Below, piece after piece: positions 17,948 through 27,794 of a DNA stretch of 64,000 nucleotides. The notes below the pieces were generated by a model. That model ran no database searches, was not told the origin of the DNA, and was given only the letters and a program-made list of their open reading frames with translations. The translations under genes and the position numbers were made by a program. The number at the start of each line of letters is the position of its first letter. Positions within the stretch are counted from its first letter, which is position 1. Source of the stretch: Shewanella sairae (GTDB lineage: Bacteria > Pseudomonadota > Gammaproteobacteria > Enterobacterales > Shewanellaceae). The stretch covers positions 113,052 through 177,051 of the forward strand of contig NZ_JAKILT010000002.1 of assembly GCF_023283535.1 (NCBI RefSeq), in the 5' to 3' direction.

Positions 17948-20584
17948 TTGAAGTTGTTGTTTATCGGTTTTACCACTGCCTTACTGTGCGTTACCACTGC
18001 AAGCCATGCCAACTCCAATGACGGCAATTTTTTGCGCGACAATAGTGCCTACATTAGCCAGCAAGCGGCAACACAACGCACCGCAAGGATAACCGATGTG
18101 CACTACCAGCTCGACTTAACCCTAACCGAGCACAACGGCTTTAACGGCGTAACCAAGGTGAGCTTTGATCTCAGCGACAATGACCAAGCCCTGAGCTTAG
18201 ATCTAAACCAAGCACAGATCCAAAGCTTTGTTATCAATGGTAAAAAGGTCTACCCCAATTACAACAATAGCTATATTAAGCTTAACCCTCGACTATTAAA
18301 TAGCGGCAGCAACACCATTGAAGTCGCATATAGCCGCGACTACAGCAATAATGGTGAAGGCCTGCATAAATTTGTCGATCCAGTTGATAACAAGGTGTAT
18401 CTGTATTCCCACTTTGAGCCAGCAGCCGCGCAGCAGATGTTTGCGCTATTTGACCAACCCGATCTTAAAGCCACATTTCAGTTAAGTGTCACAGCGCCAA
18501 AAGACTGGACCGTAATTAGTGCTATGAGAGAAAACCAAATAACTGACCAAGGTGAGCTGCGCCGCTGGCAATTCCCAGAGTCCCCCAAACTCAGCCCTTA
18601 TAACTTTTCAATGCACGCAGGGCCTTATCATAGTTGGCAAGATAACTCTGGAAAATACCCTCTGCGCTTGTTTGCCCGTCAGTCCATTGCTAAACAAGTT
18701 AATCAACAAGACTGGTTTAACTACACCCAAAAAGGACTCGACTTTTTCAATAATTACTTTGGCATCGACTATCCGTTTGCCAAGTATGACCAAGTGCTAG
18801 TGCCTGACTTCTTGTACGGTGCCATGGAAAACGCTGCCGCAATTACTTACAGCGAAAGCCGTTTCCTCAGCGATAGCGCCATGACCCATGAGCAAAAACA
18901 GCGCCTAGCAGGCGTGATCATGCATGAGATGGCACATCAATGGTTTGGCAATTTAGTCACTATGAAATGGTGGAACGGGCTATGGCTCAATGAAAGCTTT
19001 GCCTCGTTTATGGCGACTATGGCCACCAGCGAAACCACCGAATTTTCAGCGTGGCGTAGCTTTTACGCTAAAGGCAAACAAAGTGCCTATGTACTCGATA
19101 GCTCAGCCAGCACGCACCCAATTGAAGTGCCCGTGCCAAGCAGCAAAAATGCTTTCGATAATATCGATGCCATTACTTACTCCAAAGGCGCAGCAACATT
19201 AAAGCAGTTAAGTCATTTGCTCGGCGAAAAAGTGTTTCAGCAAGGCGTACAAAACTATCTCACTCAGTACAGTTACCAAAATGCCGAACTCAGCGACTTT
19301 ATCGCTAGCCTTGAAAAGACCGCCAAACGTGATTTAAGCCAGTGGAGTCAAGATTGGTTATACAAGGCAGGAGTAAATACGGTTCAAGCGGAGTTTAGTT
19401 GCAGTAATGGCCGCATCACGCAATTTAACCTAAAGCAAACGGCACCTAACCCTGAGCAACCAACGCTGCGCGAACAGAAAGTGCTAGTAGGCTTATTTAC
19501 TAAAGGTCGTAGACAGCTGCACCACAATATTAGTGTTCCCGTTATCTATAGCGGTGCCAAGACTCACGTTAAGCAGCTTATTGGTCTGCACTGCCCAGAT
19601 TTGGTTTACCCTAACTATCAAGACTGGGGCTATGTCAAAGTCAGCTTAGATCAAAAGTCATTTAAGACGGCGCAAACCGAGCTAACAAGAGTACAAGATC
19701 CACTGCTGCGATCCATGTTGTGGCAAAGCCTATGGGACAGCGTTAAAAGCGGCAGCTTAACGCTCAATGATTACATGGGCACGGTATTGATTAATCTCCC
19801 TGCAGAGCAAGATCAAATCATTTCGGATCAAGTATTAACCAGCTTATCGCAAGCAAAGGTCTACTTAGACAAAATGCATCCCAATAACCAGCGCTACGCA
19901 GGTAAAGCCATCAGCGCCATGGAGCAAATGAGCTTAAGAAAAGTCATGACCAATAAAGATAAGCGTGATTTACAACGCATCTGGTTTGATAGCTATATCG
20001 AGTTTGCCCAGAGTAAAGCCGCGCTTAACCATATGGATGCACTACTCAATAGCACCGCAACTATTAATGGCCTAGAGATAGATCAAGCATTGCGCTGGAA
20101 GATGATTGTGCAGTTAAATCGCCACGACCACCGCAATGCACGCTACTGGCTGAATAAAGAACAAAGCGCGGATAATTCAGATAGTGGTCAAAAAGCCGCA
20201 TTAGCCGCCGAGGCCAGCCGACCTGGTGCCGCTAAAAAACGCCAATGGCTGACGCGTATTCAGCAGCCCACCAATCTGCCTTTTGCCAAAGTGCGCACGG
20301 TAATGGAAAACCTCTACCCAAGTGAGCAAAAGCGACTAAGTGCAGCAACCGCAGAGCAGCGGCTGTCGAGTCTAGCCCAGATAGATAGCCAGCAAAGCCC
20401 TGTATTTATGCGCAGTTATAGCGCCGCATTGATCCCAACAGATTGCAGTTACGCCAGTATCAGTAACCTTAGCCAAACCTTAGCAGCTGAAAAAGGTTTA
20501 TCTGTATCGACTCAGCGCGCGCTTAAAGATGCCATACAGCAGGAACGAACCTGCTTGCTGATTAAGACCAACATGAAGCATTGA
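17948..20584 (+). CDS. secreted M1-family (PepN-like) aminopeptidase
   Basis: 878-residue zinc aminopeptidase. The TTG start has AAAGGA about eight bases upstream, while the nearby ATG at 17940 runs into a stop at once. Residues 1-22 form a signal peptide ending SHA, so the enzyme is periplasmic or exported, unlike cytosolic PepN. The substrate-binding YGAMENAA motif is near residue 290. The zinc motif HEMAHQWF begins at His326, with the third ligand in WLNESFASF. The C-terminal half is helical as in PepN. It stands alone after the lpoB terminator. Confidence 0.92.
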   Translation: MKLLFIGFTTALLCVTTASHANSNDGNFLRDNSAYISQQAATQRTARITDVHYQLDLTLTEHNGFNGVTKVSFDLSDNDQALSLDLNQAQIQSFVINGKKVYPNYNNSYIKLNPRLLNSGSNTIEVAYSRDYSNNGEGLHKFVDPVDNKVYLYSHFEPAAAQQMFALFDQPDLKATFQLSVTAPKDWTVISAMRENQITDQGELRRWQFPESPKLSPYNFSMHAGPYHSWQDNSGKYPLRLFARQSIAKQVNQQDWFNYTQKGLDFFNNYFGIDYPFAKYDQVLVPDFLYGAMENAAAITYSESRFLSDSAMTHEQKQRLAGVIMHEMAHQWFGNLVTMKWWNGLWLNESFASFMATMATSETTEFSAWRSFYAKGKQSAYVLDSSASTHPIEVPVPSSKNAFDNIDAITYSKGAATLKQLSHLLGEKVFQQGVQNYLTQYSYQNAELSDFIASLEKTAKRDLSQWSQDWLYKAGVNTVQAEFSCSNGRITQFNLKQTAPNPEQPTLREQKVLVGLFTKGRRQLHHNISVPVIYSGAKTHVKQLIGLHCPDLVYPNYQDWGYVKVSLDQKSFKTAQTELTRVQDPLLRSMLWQSLWDSVKSGSLTLNDYMGTVLINLPAEQDQIISDQVLTSLSQAKVYLDKMHPNNQRYAGKAISAMEQMSLRKVMTNKDKRDLQRIWFDSYIEFAQSKAALNHMDALLNSTATINGLEIDQALRWKMIVQLNRHDHRNARYWLNKEQSADNSDSGQKAALAAEASRPGAAKKRQWLTRIQQPTNLPFAKVRTVMENLYPSEQKRLSAATAEQRLSSLAQIDSQQSPVFMRSYSAALIPTDCSYASISNLSQTLAAEKGLSVSTQRALKDAIQQERTCLLIKTNMKH

Positions 20585-20756
20585 TAAAAATGTTATAGCT
20601 GTAAACCTAAACCACACAATCGCAGTAGGCATAAGCAATTATGCCTACTGCTCATTCCACCTAAAGCAAAGCTCGCTATCGAACTCAGTCCAATCTGCTT
20701 TATAGCCACTATACTGGATGGGAATACCACTTTTAAAGCGTATTGAGGAGCGATTT

Positions 20757-20969
20757 ATGGGGCCTTTTTCCATTGCGGCGATAGCCATCATTGGTGTATT
20801 TACGCTGACAGCCTATAAAGAATATAACAAGCAAAAAAACCGTGTCGATGCAGAGGAACTGAGCAAGGTAAATAGTGAGATTAGCGAGTTAAAACAGCGG
20901 GTGGCAACCCTAGAGAAAATCATTACCGATAAGTCTTATCAGCTGAAAGATGAGATAGATAAGCTTTAA
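20757..20969 (+). CDS. small membrane coiled-coil protein (PspB-like size)
   Basis: 70-residue protein with one N-terminal membrane helix (residues about 3-21) followed by a charged coiled coil (SEISELKQRVATLEKII). Start at 20757 because GAGGAG lies six to eight bases upstream; a longer reading from 20718 lacks such a site. The architecture resembles the phage-shock protein PspB, but no pspA or pspC is nearby and similarity is not strong enough to name it. Confidence 0.7.
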   Translation: MGPFSIAAIAIIGVFTLTAYKEYNKQKNRVDAEELSKVNSEISELKQRVATLEKIITDKSYQLKDEIDKL

Positions 20970-20999
20970 AGCACAGATAAAGCCAAGGTGGAATATAAT

Positions 21000-21604
21000 G
21001 TAGGTCGGCATTTATGCCGTCGTTGGTACCGTAATTTATGCCGTCATTGATATCGTCATTGATATCGGCATTGATGCCGTCATTGATATCGGCATTGATG
21101 CCGTCATTGGAATCGTTAGTGATGCCGTCATTGATATCGTGGCTGATATTGTAGTGGATGATGCTATTGATGATGGGCTAAAGCCCAACCTACATAAGAA
21201 TGGCAGGGTGCGATGGAACCTGTAGGTCGGCATTTATGCCGTCATTGATGCCATTGTTGATACTGTTATTGATGCCATTGTTGATATCGTTGCTGTCGTT
21301 ATTAATAGCGCAGTTGATGATGGGCTAAAGCCCAACCTACATAAAAATGGCAGGGTGCAATTGACGATGGAACCTGTAGGTCGGCATTTATGCCGTCGTT
21401 GATGCCATTGTTGATACCGTTAGTGATGCCATTGTTGGTATCGTTGCTGTCGTTATTAATAGCGCAGTTTATGATGGGCTAAAGCCCAACCTACGTAATG
21501 TATAGCCGAGTCAGGTTGACGATAGAACATGTAGGTCGGCATTTATGCCGTCATTGGTATCGTTATTAATAGCGCAGTTGATGATGGGCTAAAGCCCAAC
21601 CTAC
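21000..21604. repeat. repeat array A: four bipartite palindromic units
   Basis: Four tandem units at 21000-21193, 21222-21340, 21376-21494 and 21531-21604. Each starts with GTAGGTCGGCATTTATGCC and ends with GGGCTAAAGCCCAACCTAC, which are imperfect inverted copies of one another, each also a small hairpin. Between them lies DNA with a roughly 12-base period (blocks like GATATCGTCATT and GATGCCGTCATT), longest in the first unit. Spacers between units are related. The same unit, in the other orientation, makes up arrays B and C. Confidence 0.9.
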
Positions 21605-21694
21605 AGTAAATACAGCACGGCGGTTGATTGTATAGCTGGACGAAGTCCGCTCTAACCGCGAAGTTCTCTAGATTCGGGGGCATTATTTTAAAAC

Positions 21695-21720
21695 AAAAAA
21701 GCCACCGTTTAAGGTGGCTT
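21695..21720. terminator. terminator downstream of phosphoribosyltransferase gene
   Basis: A-run then GCCACC-GTTTAA-GGTGGC; read on the minus strand it ends in a T-run. Confidence 0.85.
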
Positions 21721-21755
21721 AGTATTAACGTATCCCTTATGGGATCAATTAAGCA

Positions 21756-22316
21756 TTATACAAATAGGTGCTTAATGTTTTTCAAGTCGCCCTTGCCTTC
21801 AGCAAGTTCTTCTGGCGACAAGCCCGAGACTTCATGCGGGAACACTAACCACTCGTCAGACTCATGAATAAAGTAATCAGGCTTTAATGGTACGACGGTG
21901 TTTTGTGGCTTGTAATATGGGCAAGCGATACGCACATCTTTTGGCATGTTTAAGCGCATTAAATCGCTTAGGTTTTCCATTAATGCATGAATACTGCGGC
22001 CAGAATCGAACACGTCATCAACAATCAATAGACCATCACCAGCGTTAGCGTTTTCAACGATGTAATGCAGACCGTGAACCTTAATCTGTTTACTTTGCTT
22101 ATTGATGCCGTAATAAGATGAAGTACGCACAGCAATGTGGTCAGTTTCCACTTTTTTGAAATCAAAAAACTCTTGTACTGCGATGCCGATTGGAGCACCA
22201 CCACGCCAAATACCAACAATAAACTGCGGACGGAAACCGCTTTCATAAACTTGCGCTGCTAAACGAAACGAATCTTCTAGCAATTCTTGTGCGGTAATAA
22301 AGCGTTTCTCTGACAT
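21756..22316 (-). CDS. phosphoribosyltransferase-family protein
   Basis: 186-residue cytosolic type I PRTase. The PRPP-binding loop is visible as LLIVDDVFDSGRS, with FIVGIWRGGAPIG as the N-terminal substrate/pyrophosphate loop. It resembles hypoxanthine/xanthine-guanine PRTases in fold but has a distinctive C-terminus, so it should be called purine/hypoxanthine-like only with caution. GGGACGG precedes the ATG. It stands alone, with a long gap upstream. Confidence 0.82.
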   Translation of the reverse strand: MSEKRFITAQELLEDSFRLAAQVYESGFRPQFIVGIWRGGAPIGIAVQEFFDFKKVETDHIAVRTSSYYGINKQSKQIKVHGLHYIVENANAGDGLLIVDDVFDSGRSIHALMENLSDLMRLNMPKDVRIACPYYKPQNTVVPLKPDYFIHESDEWLVFPHEVSGLSPEELAEGKGDLKNIKHLFV

Positions 22317-22688
22317 CTGACCGTCCCCATCTTGTTATTAATATCTAAATTAGGTCTTACACTCATGGCACTAAAATCTTACCTATTAGTGGCAATGCTG
22401 CATTGCATTTATCCACTAAGAATAGATCAAAAAATATAGGCTAAGAGTATAAAAAGGCAGGTGATGATATCTATTCCAAGATCTGTAATAGGCGCAGATT
22501 AATCACTTAAAAGCATTAACCGCTTAACATCTAAACACCCACCGGATTTTGGAGGCGAATTTTATACTAAATCGATAAGTATTGCTGTAAAAAAGCCAAA
22601 AACTTACACCAGAATCACTAAAAAAATTGGGCTACCAGCAAAGGTAGCCCAAGATTTATCTCTCACTGATATTATGAGTTAGCAAGTA
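22317..22688. other. gap between phosphoribosyltransferase and phoD
   Basis: Holds the phosphoribosyltransferase promoter and, at 22627-22652, a terminator for phoD (TTGGGCTACC / GGTAGCCCAA, loop AGCAAA). Nothing else stands out. Confidence 0.6.
22627..22652 (-). terminator. terminator downstream of phoD
   Basis: 10-base perfect stem TTGGGCTACC / GGTAGCCCAA with a six-base loop and an A-run on the left (T-run on the minus strand). Confidence 0.85.
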
Positions 22689-24455
22689 CTAACTTGCAGG
22701 TTCGAGCTTATGAGAACCTGCTTTAGTGACCATAGAAAAGTTACGTTCAGTATTTTCAACAAACGCACGAGTATAAATCGTATCAACAAAACGCCAGTCA
22801 CTGCGCACTTCCTCATGCGTGAAGGTCAGCGTCATTAAGCCACGATTCATTAAGTTGGCGTAGGTAAGGTTATCCACTAAACCGACTATCGCTTCCTCGG
22901 TTGCTGGAATATCTTTTTCATCAATCCCCAAATAATACTCAAGCCCCGGCGATGATACCGAGCTGGTTGCAAACTCAACCCCTACTGGATCGCCGGCAGC
23001 ATCAGCTAACACGTTCGCCCAAGCATTATGAGTATCACCCGCTATCACCACGAGGTTTTTAACCTGTGATTTTGCCGTCGCAAGAATCACCTCACGCTCA
23101 TAGGCGTAACCGTCCCACGCATCTAAGTTATATGGAATAGATGGCAACTGCAGCAGAGCCATCACTTCAGGCGTTAGCTTGTCACCAAAAAAGGCTAAAT
23201 ACTTAAGCTCATCTTCAGTCAAAGTCGGGTCGCCAGCAGCCTGTCTTGCTGCAATCTGCGCCAGCGCAGCTAATTGACCAAACTCTGGAATAGACAACTG
23301 TTGAGTCGCAATTGCCGCAGGTAGCATCATTTGCCCCATCAACACTTGCTGACCTAAAACCTGCCAAGTAGCCGTAGATGTTAGCAGCGCGCTTTGCAGC
23401 CAAGCTTGCTGCTCTTGCCCAAGCATAGTGCGATTAGTATCTGTCACATCCGCCATAAAACGTGCACTGTCCAAGCCACCTGTCGCAGGATCCATATACT
23501 CAGCGTAATCTAATGGCTTATCACGACCAACAAGACGAGTATCCAACATATGTAAATCTAGCAGATCACCATATTGGAACGAACGATAGATCTCCTCATG
23601 GTTACCTTCACGCCATGGACGAATTGGCAACCATTCAAAATAAGCTTGCTGCGCCGCCTCTTTACGAGCATCAAAATCACCTTCGCCATCATTATGGTTT
23701 TCTGCACCATCACGCCAGCTATCATTCGCCACTTCATGGTCATCCCACACAGTAATAAATGGATTTTTACCATGTAGTTTTTGCAAGCTGATGTCACTGC
23801 GATACTGGCCATAGCGAGTACGATAATCCGCAAGGCTGATTAATTCACCTTCAGGCAACACTTCACGTTGCAGTTCGGCTGCGCGTTCACTGGCGTATTC
23901 ACCGCGGGCATATTCATAAATGTAATCACCAAGATGAATCACTGCATCGAGATCGTCCATTCTTGATGCCATCTCATATACGTTGAAATACCCAGCAGGA
24001 AAGTTGGCACAAGATACTACCGCAAACTTAGCTTGCGATAATTCGCCCTGTGGTAAAGTCTTGGTTATTGCTGATTGTGAGGTTTTACTGCCGGCTTTAA
24101 AGCGATAGAAATATTGCGTCCCAGCTTCAAGCCCAACAGCATCGACCTTAACGGTATAATCTCTATCACTGTTAGTGATGGTTTCGCCAGTAACGAGCAA
24201 TTGACTAAAAGCCGCATCGGTTGCCACTTCCCATGACACTTTTATATCACCATCTCGCTCAGGACTAACGCGGGTCCAAATAATCACCGCGTCATGGCTA
24301 GGGTCACCACTGGCAAGACCATGTAAGAATTCGGCATAAATGCCACTGTCGTCATCATCGCTGCTACAGCCCATTAAGCCGTACGATACTACTGCAGCGC
24401 CTACACCTTTAGCCGACATAGCTAGGAAGTCTCTCCGAGTAAAAGGTCGTTTCAT
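22689..24455 (-). CDS. phoD: PhoD-type alkaline phosphatase
   Basis: 588-residue exported phosphodiesterase/phosphatase. The N-terminus is a Tat signal (RRDFLAMSAKG) followed by a cysteine in LMGCSS that could also be lipidated. A PhoD N-terminal domain (about 45-140) is followed by the metallophosphatase domain: AVVSCANF, VIHLGDYIYEYA, TVWDDHEVANDSW and, near the C-terminal end, VIAGDTHNAW. The motifs are those of the Ca/Fe PhoD family. It acts outside the inner membrane in phosphate scavenging. I saw no clear Pho box upstream. Confidence 0.9.
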   Translation of the reverse strand: MKRPFTRRDFLAMSAKGVGAAVVSYGLMGCSSDDDDSGIYAEFLHGLASGDPSHDAVIIWTRVSPERDGDIKVSWEVATDAAFSQLLVTGETITNSDRDYTVKVDAVGLEAGTQYFYRFKAGSKTSQSAITKTLPQGELSQAKFAVVSCANFPAGYFNVYEMASRMDDLDAVIHLGDYIYEYARGEYASERAAELQREVLPEGELISLADYRTRYGQYRSDISLQKLHGKNPFITVWDDHEVANDSWRDGAENHNDGEGDFDARKEAAQQAYFEWLPIRPWREGNHEEIYRSFQYGDLLDLHMLDTRLVGRDKPLDYAEYMDPATGGLDSARFMADVTDTNRTMLGQEQQAWLQSALLTSTATWQVLGQQVLMGQMMLPAAIATQQLSIPEFGQLAALAQIAARQAAGDPTLTEDELKYLAFFGDKLTPEVMALLQLPSIPYNLDAWDGYAYEREVILATAKSQVKNLVVIAGDTHNAWANVLADAAGDPVGVEFATSSVSSPGLEYYLGIDEKDIPATEEAIVGLVDNLTYANLMNRGLMTLTFTHEEVRSDWRFVDTIYTRAFVENTERNFSMVTKAGSHKLEPAS

Positions 24456-24778
24456 TATTATTATTCCCTTAATTTTCTGTCTAAGTTGCCTTAGTTTTTT
24501 CAGTGCTTAGTGGTACGAGGTCTAATGAGATTTAATACTAAAGCACCAGCATTACACGAAGAAGATAATGATGTAAACAGCTTGTTAAAGCTGTAAAAGG
24601 TTTACACAACAGCAAAAATTAGTACAAAAAAAATGTGTAAACTTAGTTTTTAAAATCAATTGAGGCATATAGTATGGGTGTTTTTTTATTAAGTTGAATC
24701 CAGTGTAATAGGATGAATCGAAGCTAAAAAGTTGTTAGTAAACGGCCTGTAAAAAGGGCGCCCAAAAGGAGTATAAAT
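24456..24778. other. phoD / MORN lipoprotein divergent gap
   Basis: 323 bases of AT-rich DNA carrying the divergent promoters. I see no repeat or RNA gene. Confidence 0.4.
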
Positions 24779-25279
24779 ATGAATCGAGCGATTTTAGTCT
24801 TGAGTGTGTTGCTTGCTTTACTCGCAGGCTGTAGTAGCACAGAGCAAACAGTTCTCTATGACGACTTAGAGCAAAAAGGCGATGCTATCTATTATCAAGA
24901 CGCCCTCTATACAGGCATATTTATACATAAGGACAGCCAGCAAAGAGTGAGAGCTAAAGGTTACCTTAAAGACGGTCTACTCCAAGGAGAGGTTGTCAGC
25001 TATGACATTTATGCCAGAGTCATCAGAACCGAACACTTTAAAGATGGCAAACCCCATGGGATCTTCACCCAGTTTTATGAAGATGGCACCATAGAAGAAC
25101 AAGGCCAATTTGAAGCGGGCGAAGCGGTCGGAAAATGGCTGCTTTATTATGAAACTGGCGCCCTAGCTCGAGAGTCTTTTCACAAAAATGACCGACCTGA
25201 AGGACAGTGGACATACTTTAATGAAGATGGAACGATTAAAGAAACACGCGTCTATAAAAACGGTCAATGGATAGAATAA
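24779..25279 (+). CDS. MORN-repeat lipoprotein (YwqK-like)
   Basis: 166-residue envelope lipoprotein with lipobox LLAGCSS (Cys18) and an AAGGAG ribosome site. The mature part consists of MORN_2-type beta repeats, each with a motif like GxxxxYYEDGTIEEQGQF or WTYFNEDGTIKE. Such proteins are often labelled YwqK-family antitoxins, but nothing here supports a toxin-antitoxin role: no toxin gene is adjacent. A 15-base copy of a MITE end overlaps its stop codon. Confidence 0.75.
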   Translation: MNRAILVLSVLLALLAGCSSTEQTVLYDDLEQKGDAIYYQDALYTGIFIHKDSQQRVRAKGYLKDGLLQGEVVSYDIYARVIRTEHFKDGKPHGIFTQFYEDGTIEEQGQFEAGEAVGKWLLYYETGALARESFHKNDRPEGQWTYFNEDGTIKETRVYKNGQWIE

Positions 25280-25293
25280 TACCAATCAGTATA
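25279..25293. repeat. solo copy of MITE terminal repeat
   Basis: ATACCAATCAGTATA, identical to both ends of the element at 60.6-60.9 kb, directly at the stop codon of the MORN lipoprotein. No partner end is visible nearby, so it may be a remnant or solo end. Confidence 0.6.
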
Positions 25294-25304
25294 AAGGTTT
25301 GACG

Positions 25305-26447
25305 TTAGCGCCTAATACGTAAGGTGCAAACAACCGGAGCGTGATCGCTACTTTGGCTATCGCGCTCAAAGCTTGGATTCACTAGATGCCTATCTTCGGT
25401 GTGATAATCACAAACCTCGGCAACGCTATTATCAAAACTTGGATCAAAGTCTGCTGAAAGTAATATGTAATCCAGTACATTACCTTGCGCGCCGTAGTAA
25501 TGAGTCGGCGCCCGCGATGCCCTTGCTTTAGCAAGCATTCGCTCTTCTTCCACGGCAATTTCATCAGCGCTTGCATCGCTAGCCTTATCGCCAAATAAGT
25601 CCTGCAAACCTTGTTGAAACAGCTTATATCCATCGGTTAATGGGTAATTTGCTAACTCACCTAGACCCTCTTTTTCAAAACGCAGCTCACGGTTAGTTAA
25701 CGGCGATAATACCGAGCTAGTCAGCTCTTCATTAAAGTCACCCATTAATACCATAGGCTGGTTGGTCTCAATCCGTCTTTGCAGCATGGCATGCAGCAGC
25801 AACACAGCTTCACTGCCGCGCTGAATACTCGACGCCCATTGGCCGAGACTGTTACGCCCTAATAGCTCACCAAAATTAACCAAAGGGGCGGCGGACGTGC
25901 GAGTTGCAGCCTGAACAAACTTAGGCGCTGGCAACTCATCCAGATGTGGCCGTTTCGATTTAAAGTGCACCACGTAGATATCGCAAAGGCCTATTTGCGG
26001 CAACTGCACCGTGACCCGCAGTGGTTTGCGGCTAAATGCAAAGTTAGCATTAAGACCGAGTCCAAAAATGTACTCAGGCTCAGCTTCAATCGCGGTAACT
26101 TCAGTGAAAGGATATTTTGAGGCCAGAGCGACAACTGGGTCACGGCAGATATAATCATCAATGACGCTTGGCTCATCTACAACGGCAAAATGCGCATAAC
26201 CCGCAGCGCGCATTTGTTCTGCGAGGGCTTTCGCCGAAAACACCTCTTGCAAACCAATGATATCAGGCTGATGCTGCGCTAAAAACTCAGTTAACCAAGA
26301 CTGCTTTTTTTGCCACTGCTCTGCGCTATAGATATTTTCAAAATCGTAATAAGCTAATGGCGGCTCAATGTAATTAAACAGGTTAAAGCTCGCCAGTTTG
26401 ACTCTATTGGTTTTAGCGTCTGTATTCGAATTTGCCATGTCAGCCAT
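25305..26447 (-). CDS. endonuclease/exonuclease/phosphatase-fold protein
   Basis: 380-residue protein of the EEP superfamily. Motifs in order: LASFNLFNY, IIGLQEVFS (catalytic Glu), MVLMGDFNEE (Asp/Asn) and SSDHAPVVCTLRI (His) near the end. It has no signal peptide, so it is probably cytosolic. A substrate (nucleic acid, phosphoinositide-like or other phosphodiester) cannot be told from sequence. The ATG has AAAAGGT upstream. It is transcribed in the same direction as, and just after, the DUF808 gene (63-base gap), possibly co-transcribed. Confidence 0.85.
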   Translation of the reverse strand: MADMANSNTDAKTNRVKLASFNLFNYIEPPLAYYDFENIYSAEQWQKKQSWLTEFLAQHQPDIIGLQEVFSAKALAEQMRAAGYAHFAVVDEPSVIDDYICRDPVVALASKYPFTEVTAIEAEPEYIFGLGLNANFAFSRKPLRVTVQLPQIGLCDIYVVHFKSKRPHLDELPAPKFVQAATRTSAAPLVNFGELLGRNSLGQWASSIQRGSEAVLLLHAMLQRRIETNQPMVLMGDFNEELTSSVLSPLTNRELRFEKEGLGELANYPLTDGYKLFQQGLQDLFGDKASDASADEIAVEEERMLAKARASRAPTHYYGAQGNVLDYILLSADFDPSFDNSVAEVCDYHTEDRHLVNPSFERDSQSSDHAPVVCTLRIRR

Positions 26448-26510
26448 TACTACCTTTTAACTACCTTTCACATATGATGCCTAAGCGGGCGCTTTAGTTA
26501 TAAAAGCAAG

Positions 26511-27449
26511 CTATGCAGCGCCTTTATGACCTTTCAGTTTGATAAACAATTGCATCAATAACACAGCTAATGCGCCAGCAATCACGCCAAAAATCGCATT
26601 CAAAATACTCGGCGTGATAAATGCCACTACGGGGCCGACAAAATCAAACGCCTCAACCCAAGCGGCAGCTGCGCTAATCTTATCGCCAATCCAATGCCAG
26701 CCGTGAGTTAAAATGCCGCCGCCGACCATAAACATGGCAATAGTCCCCACCACCGACAACGTCTTCATTAAATAAGGCGCTGAGTTTAGCAGCATCATGC
26801 CAAAGCGGCGCTTAAATCGCGCCCACAGAGTTTCACCTGGGCGCTGACTCAAATACAGTCCAGCATCATCAAGTTTCACAATGCCAGCCACCAAACCATA
26901 CACGCCAATGGTCATCACAATCGCGATAACACTTAAAGTAAAAAACTGGGTACTTAGGCTCTTGTCAGCCACTATGCCTAACGTAATAGCAATGATCTCA
27001 GCCGATAATACAAAGTCAGTGCGAATAGCGCCTTTGACTTTGTTTTTCTCGTACTCTTTAAGGTCGGTAATCGGCTCTTCACTTACCTCAGCACCCGCTT
27101 GCGAATGCTTTTTCGCAGAATAGCTATGATAGATTTTCTCAAAGCCTTCATAGCAGAGGAACAAACCGCCAAACATCAGCAGCGGCGTCACGGCCCACGG
27201 AATAAAGGCGCTGATTAACATCGCCGCAGGCACCAAAATGCACTTATTCTTAAAGGAGCCCACAGCAACCGCCCACACCACTGGCAGCTCTCTGTCGGCA
27301 CTCACACCCGTGACTTGCTGGGCATTTAAGGCTAAATCGTCCCCAAGTACGCCCGCTGTTTTGCGGGCTGCTATTTTACTCATTGCGGCGACATCATCTA
27401 AAATCGTCGCGATATCATCTAACAAGGTTAATAAACTGGCCCCTGCCAT
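26511..27449 (-). CDS. DUF808 family inner-membrane protein
   Basis: 312-residue membrane protein. It begins MAGASLLTLLDDIATILDDVAAMSKIAARKT, typical of DUF808/YedI, and has about six to eight hydrophobic helices (for example at 85-105, 150-210 and 235-305). Function is unknown. GGAG precedes the ATG. The downstream EEP-fold gene follows by 63 bases. Confidence 0.9.
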   Translation of the reverse strand: MAGASLLTLLDDIATILDDVAAMSKIAARKTAGVLGDDLALNAQQVTGVSADRELPVVWAVAVGSFKNKCILVPAAMLISAFIPWAVTPLLMFGGLFLCYEGFEKIYHSYSAKKHSQAGAEVSEEPITDLKEYEKNKVKGAIRTDFVLSAEIIAITLGIVADKSLSTQFFTLSVIAIVMTIGVYGLVAGIVKLDDAGLYLSQRPGETLWARFKRRFGMMLLNSAPYLMKTLSVVGTIAMFMVGGGILTHGWHWIGDKISAAAAWVEAFDFVGPVVAFITPSILNAIFGVIAGALAVLLMQLFIKLKGHKGAA

Positions 27450-27794
27450 ATCGACTCCTTTATCGCTTAAAGGCGCTTAATACTGCTTACTATAACGACT
27501 TGCCATAATGACTTGCCATAACAGCTTGCTATTACTGCGCCGAAAATCCATCTCACAACACCATTAAAAACGGTATATCTGAAAAAGTACCGCACTTATG
27601 CTAAATAATCTAATGACAATATAATGTTAGCCGCTTCAAATCCTTTGTCTTCATATTTGCTAGATAAAACTTTTACCTAGCTCAGAGCAAAATTCAGCCC
27701 CGCTTAGGTGGTTAAGCGAGTATACTGTCGCCAATATTTTTAACCTTGCCTATTACTTTATCTTTAACTTCTATCTTAAATAAGGGATTTCATA
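27450..27794. other. DUF808 / rpiA divergent gap
   Basis: 345 bases with the two divergent promoters; no RNA gene or repeat recognised. Confidence 0.4.

Noticed and set aside
21036..21233. 65-codon minus-strand ORF inside array A
   Set aside because: Low-complexity product (SMTASMPISMT...) made by the 12-base repeats; no ribosome site.
23462..23833. Overlapping ORFs antisense or out of frame within phoD
   Set aside because: phoD is a complete, well-conserved gene; these are shadows without ribosome sites.
24779..25279. YwqK antitoxin of a toxin-antitoxin pair
   Set aside because: The lipoprotein signal and lack of an adjacent toxin gene argue against it despite the family label.
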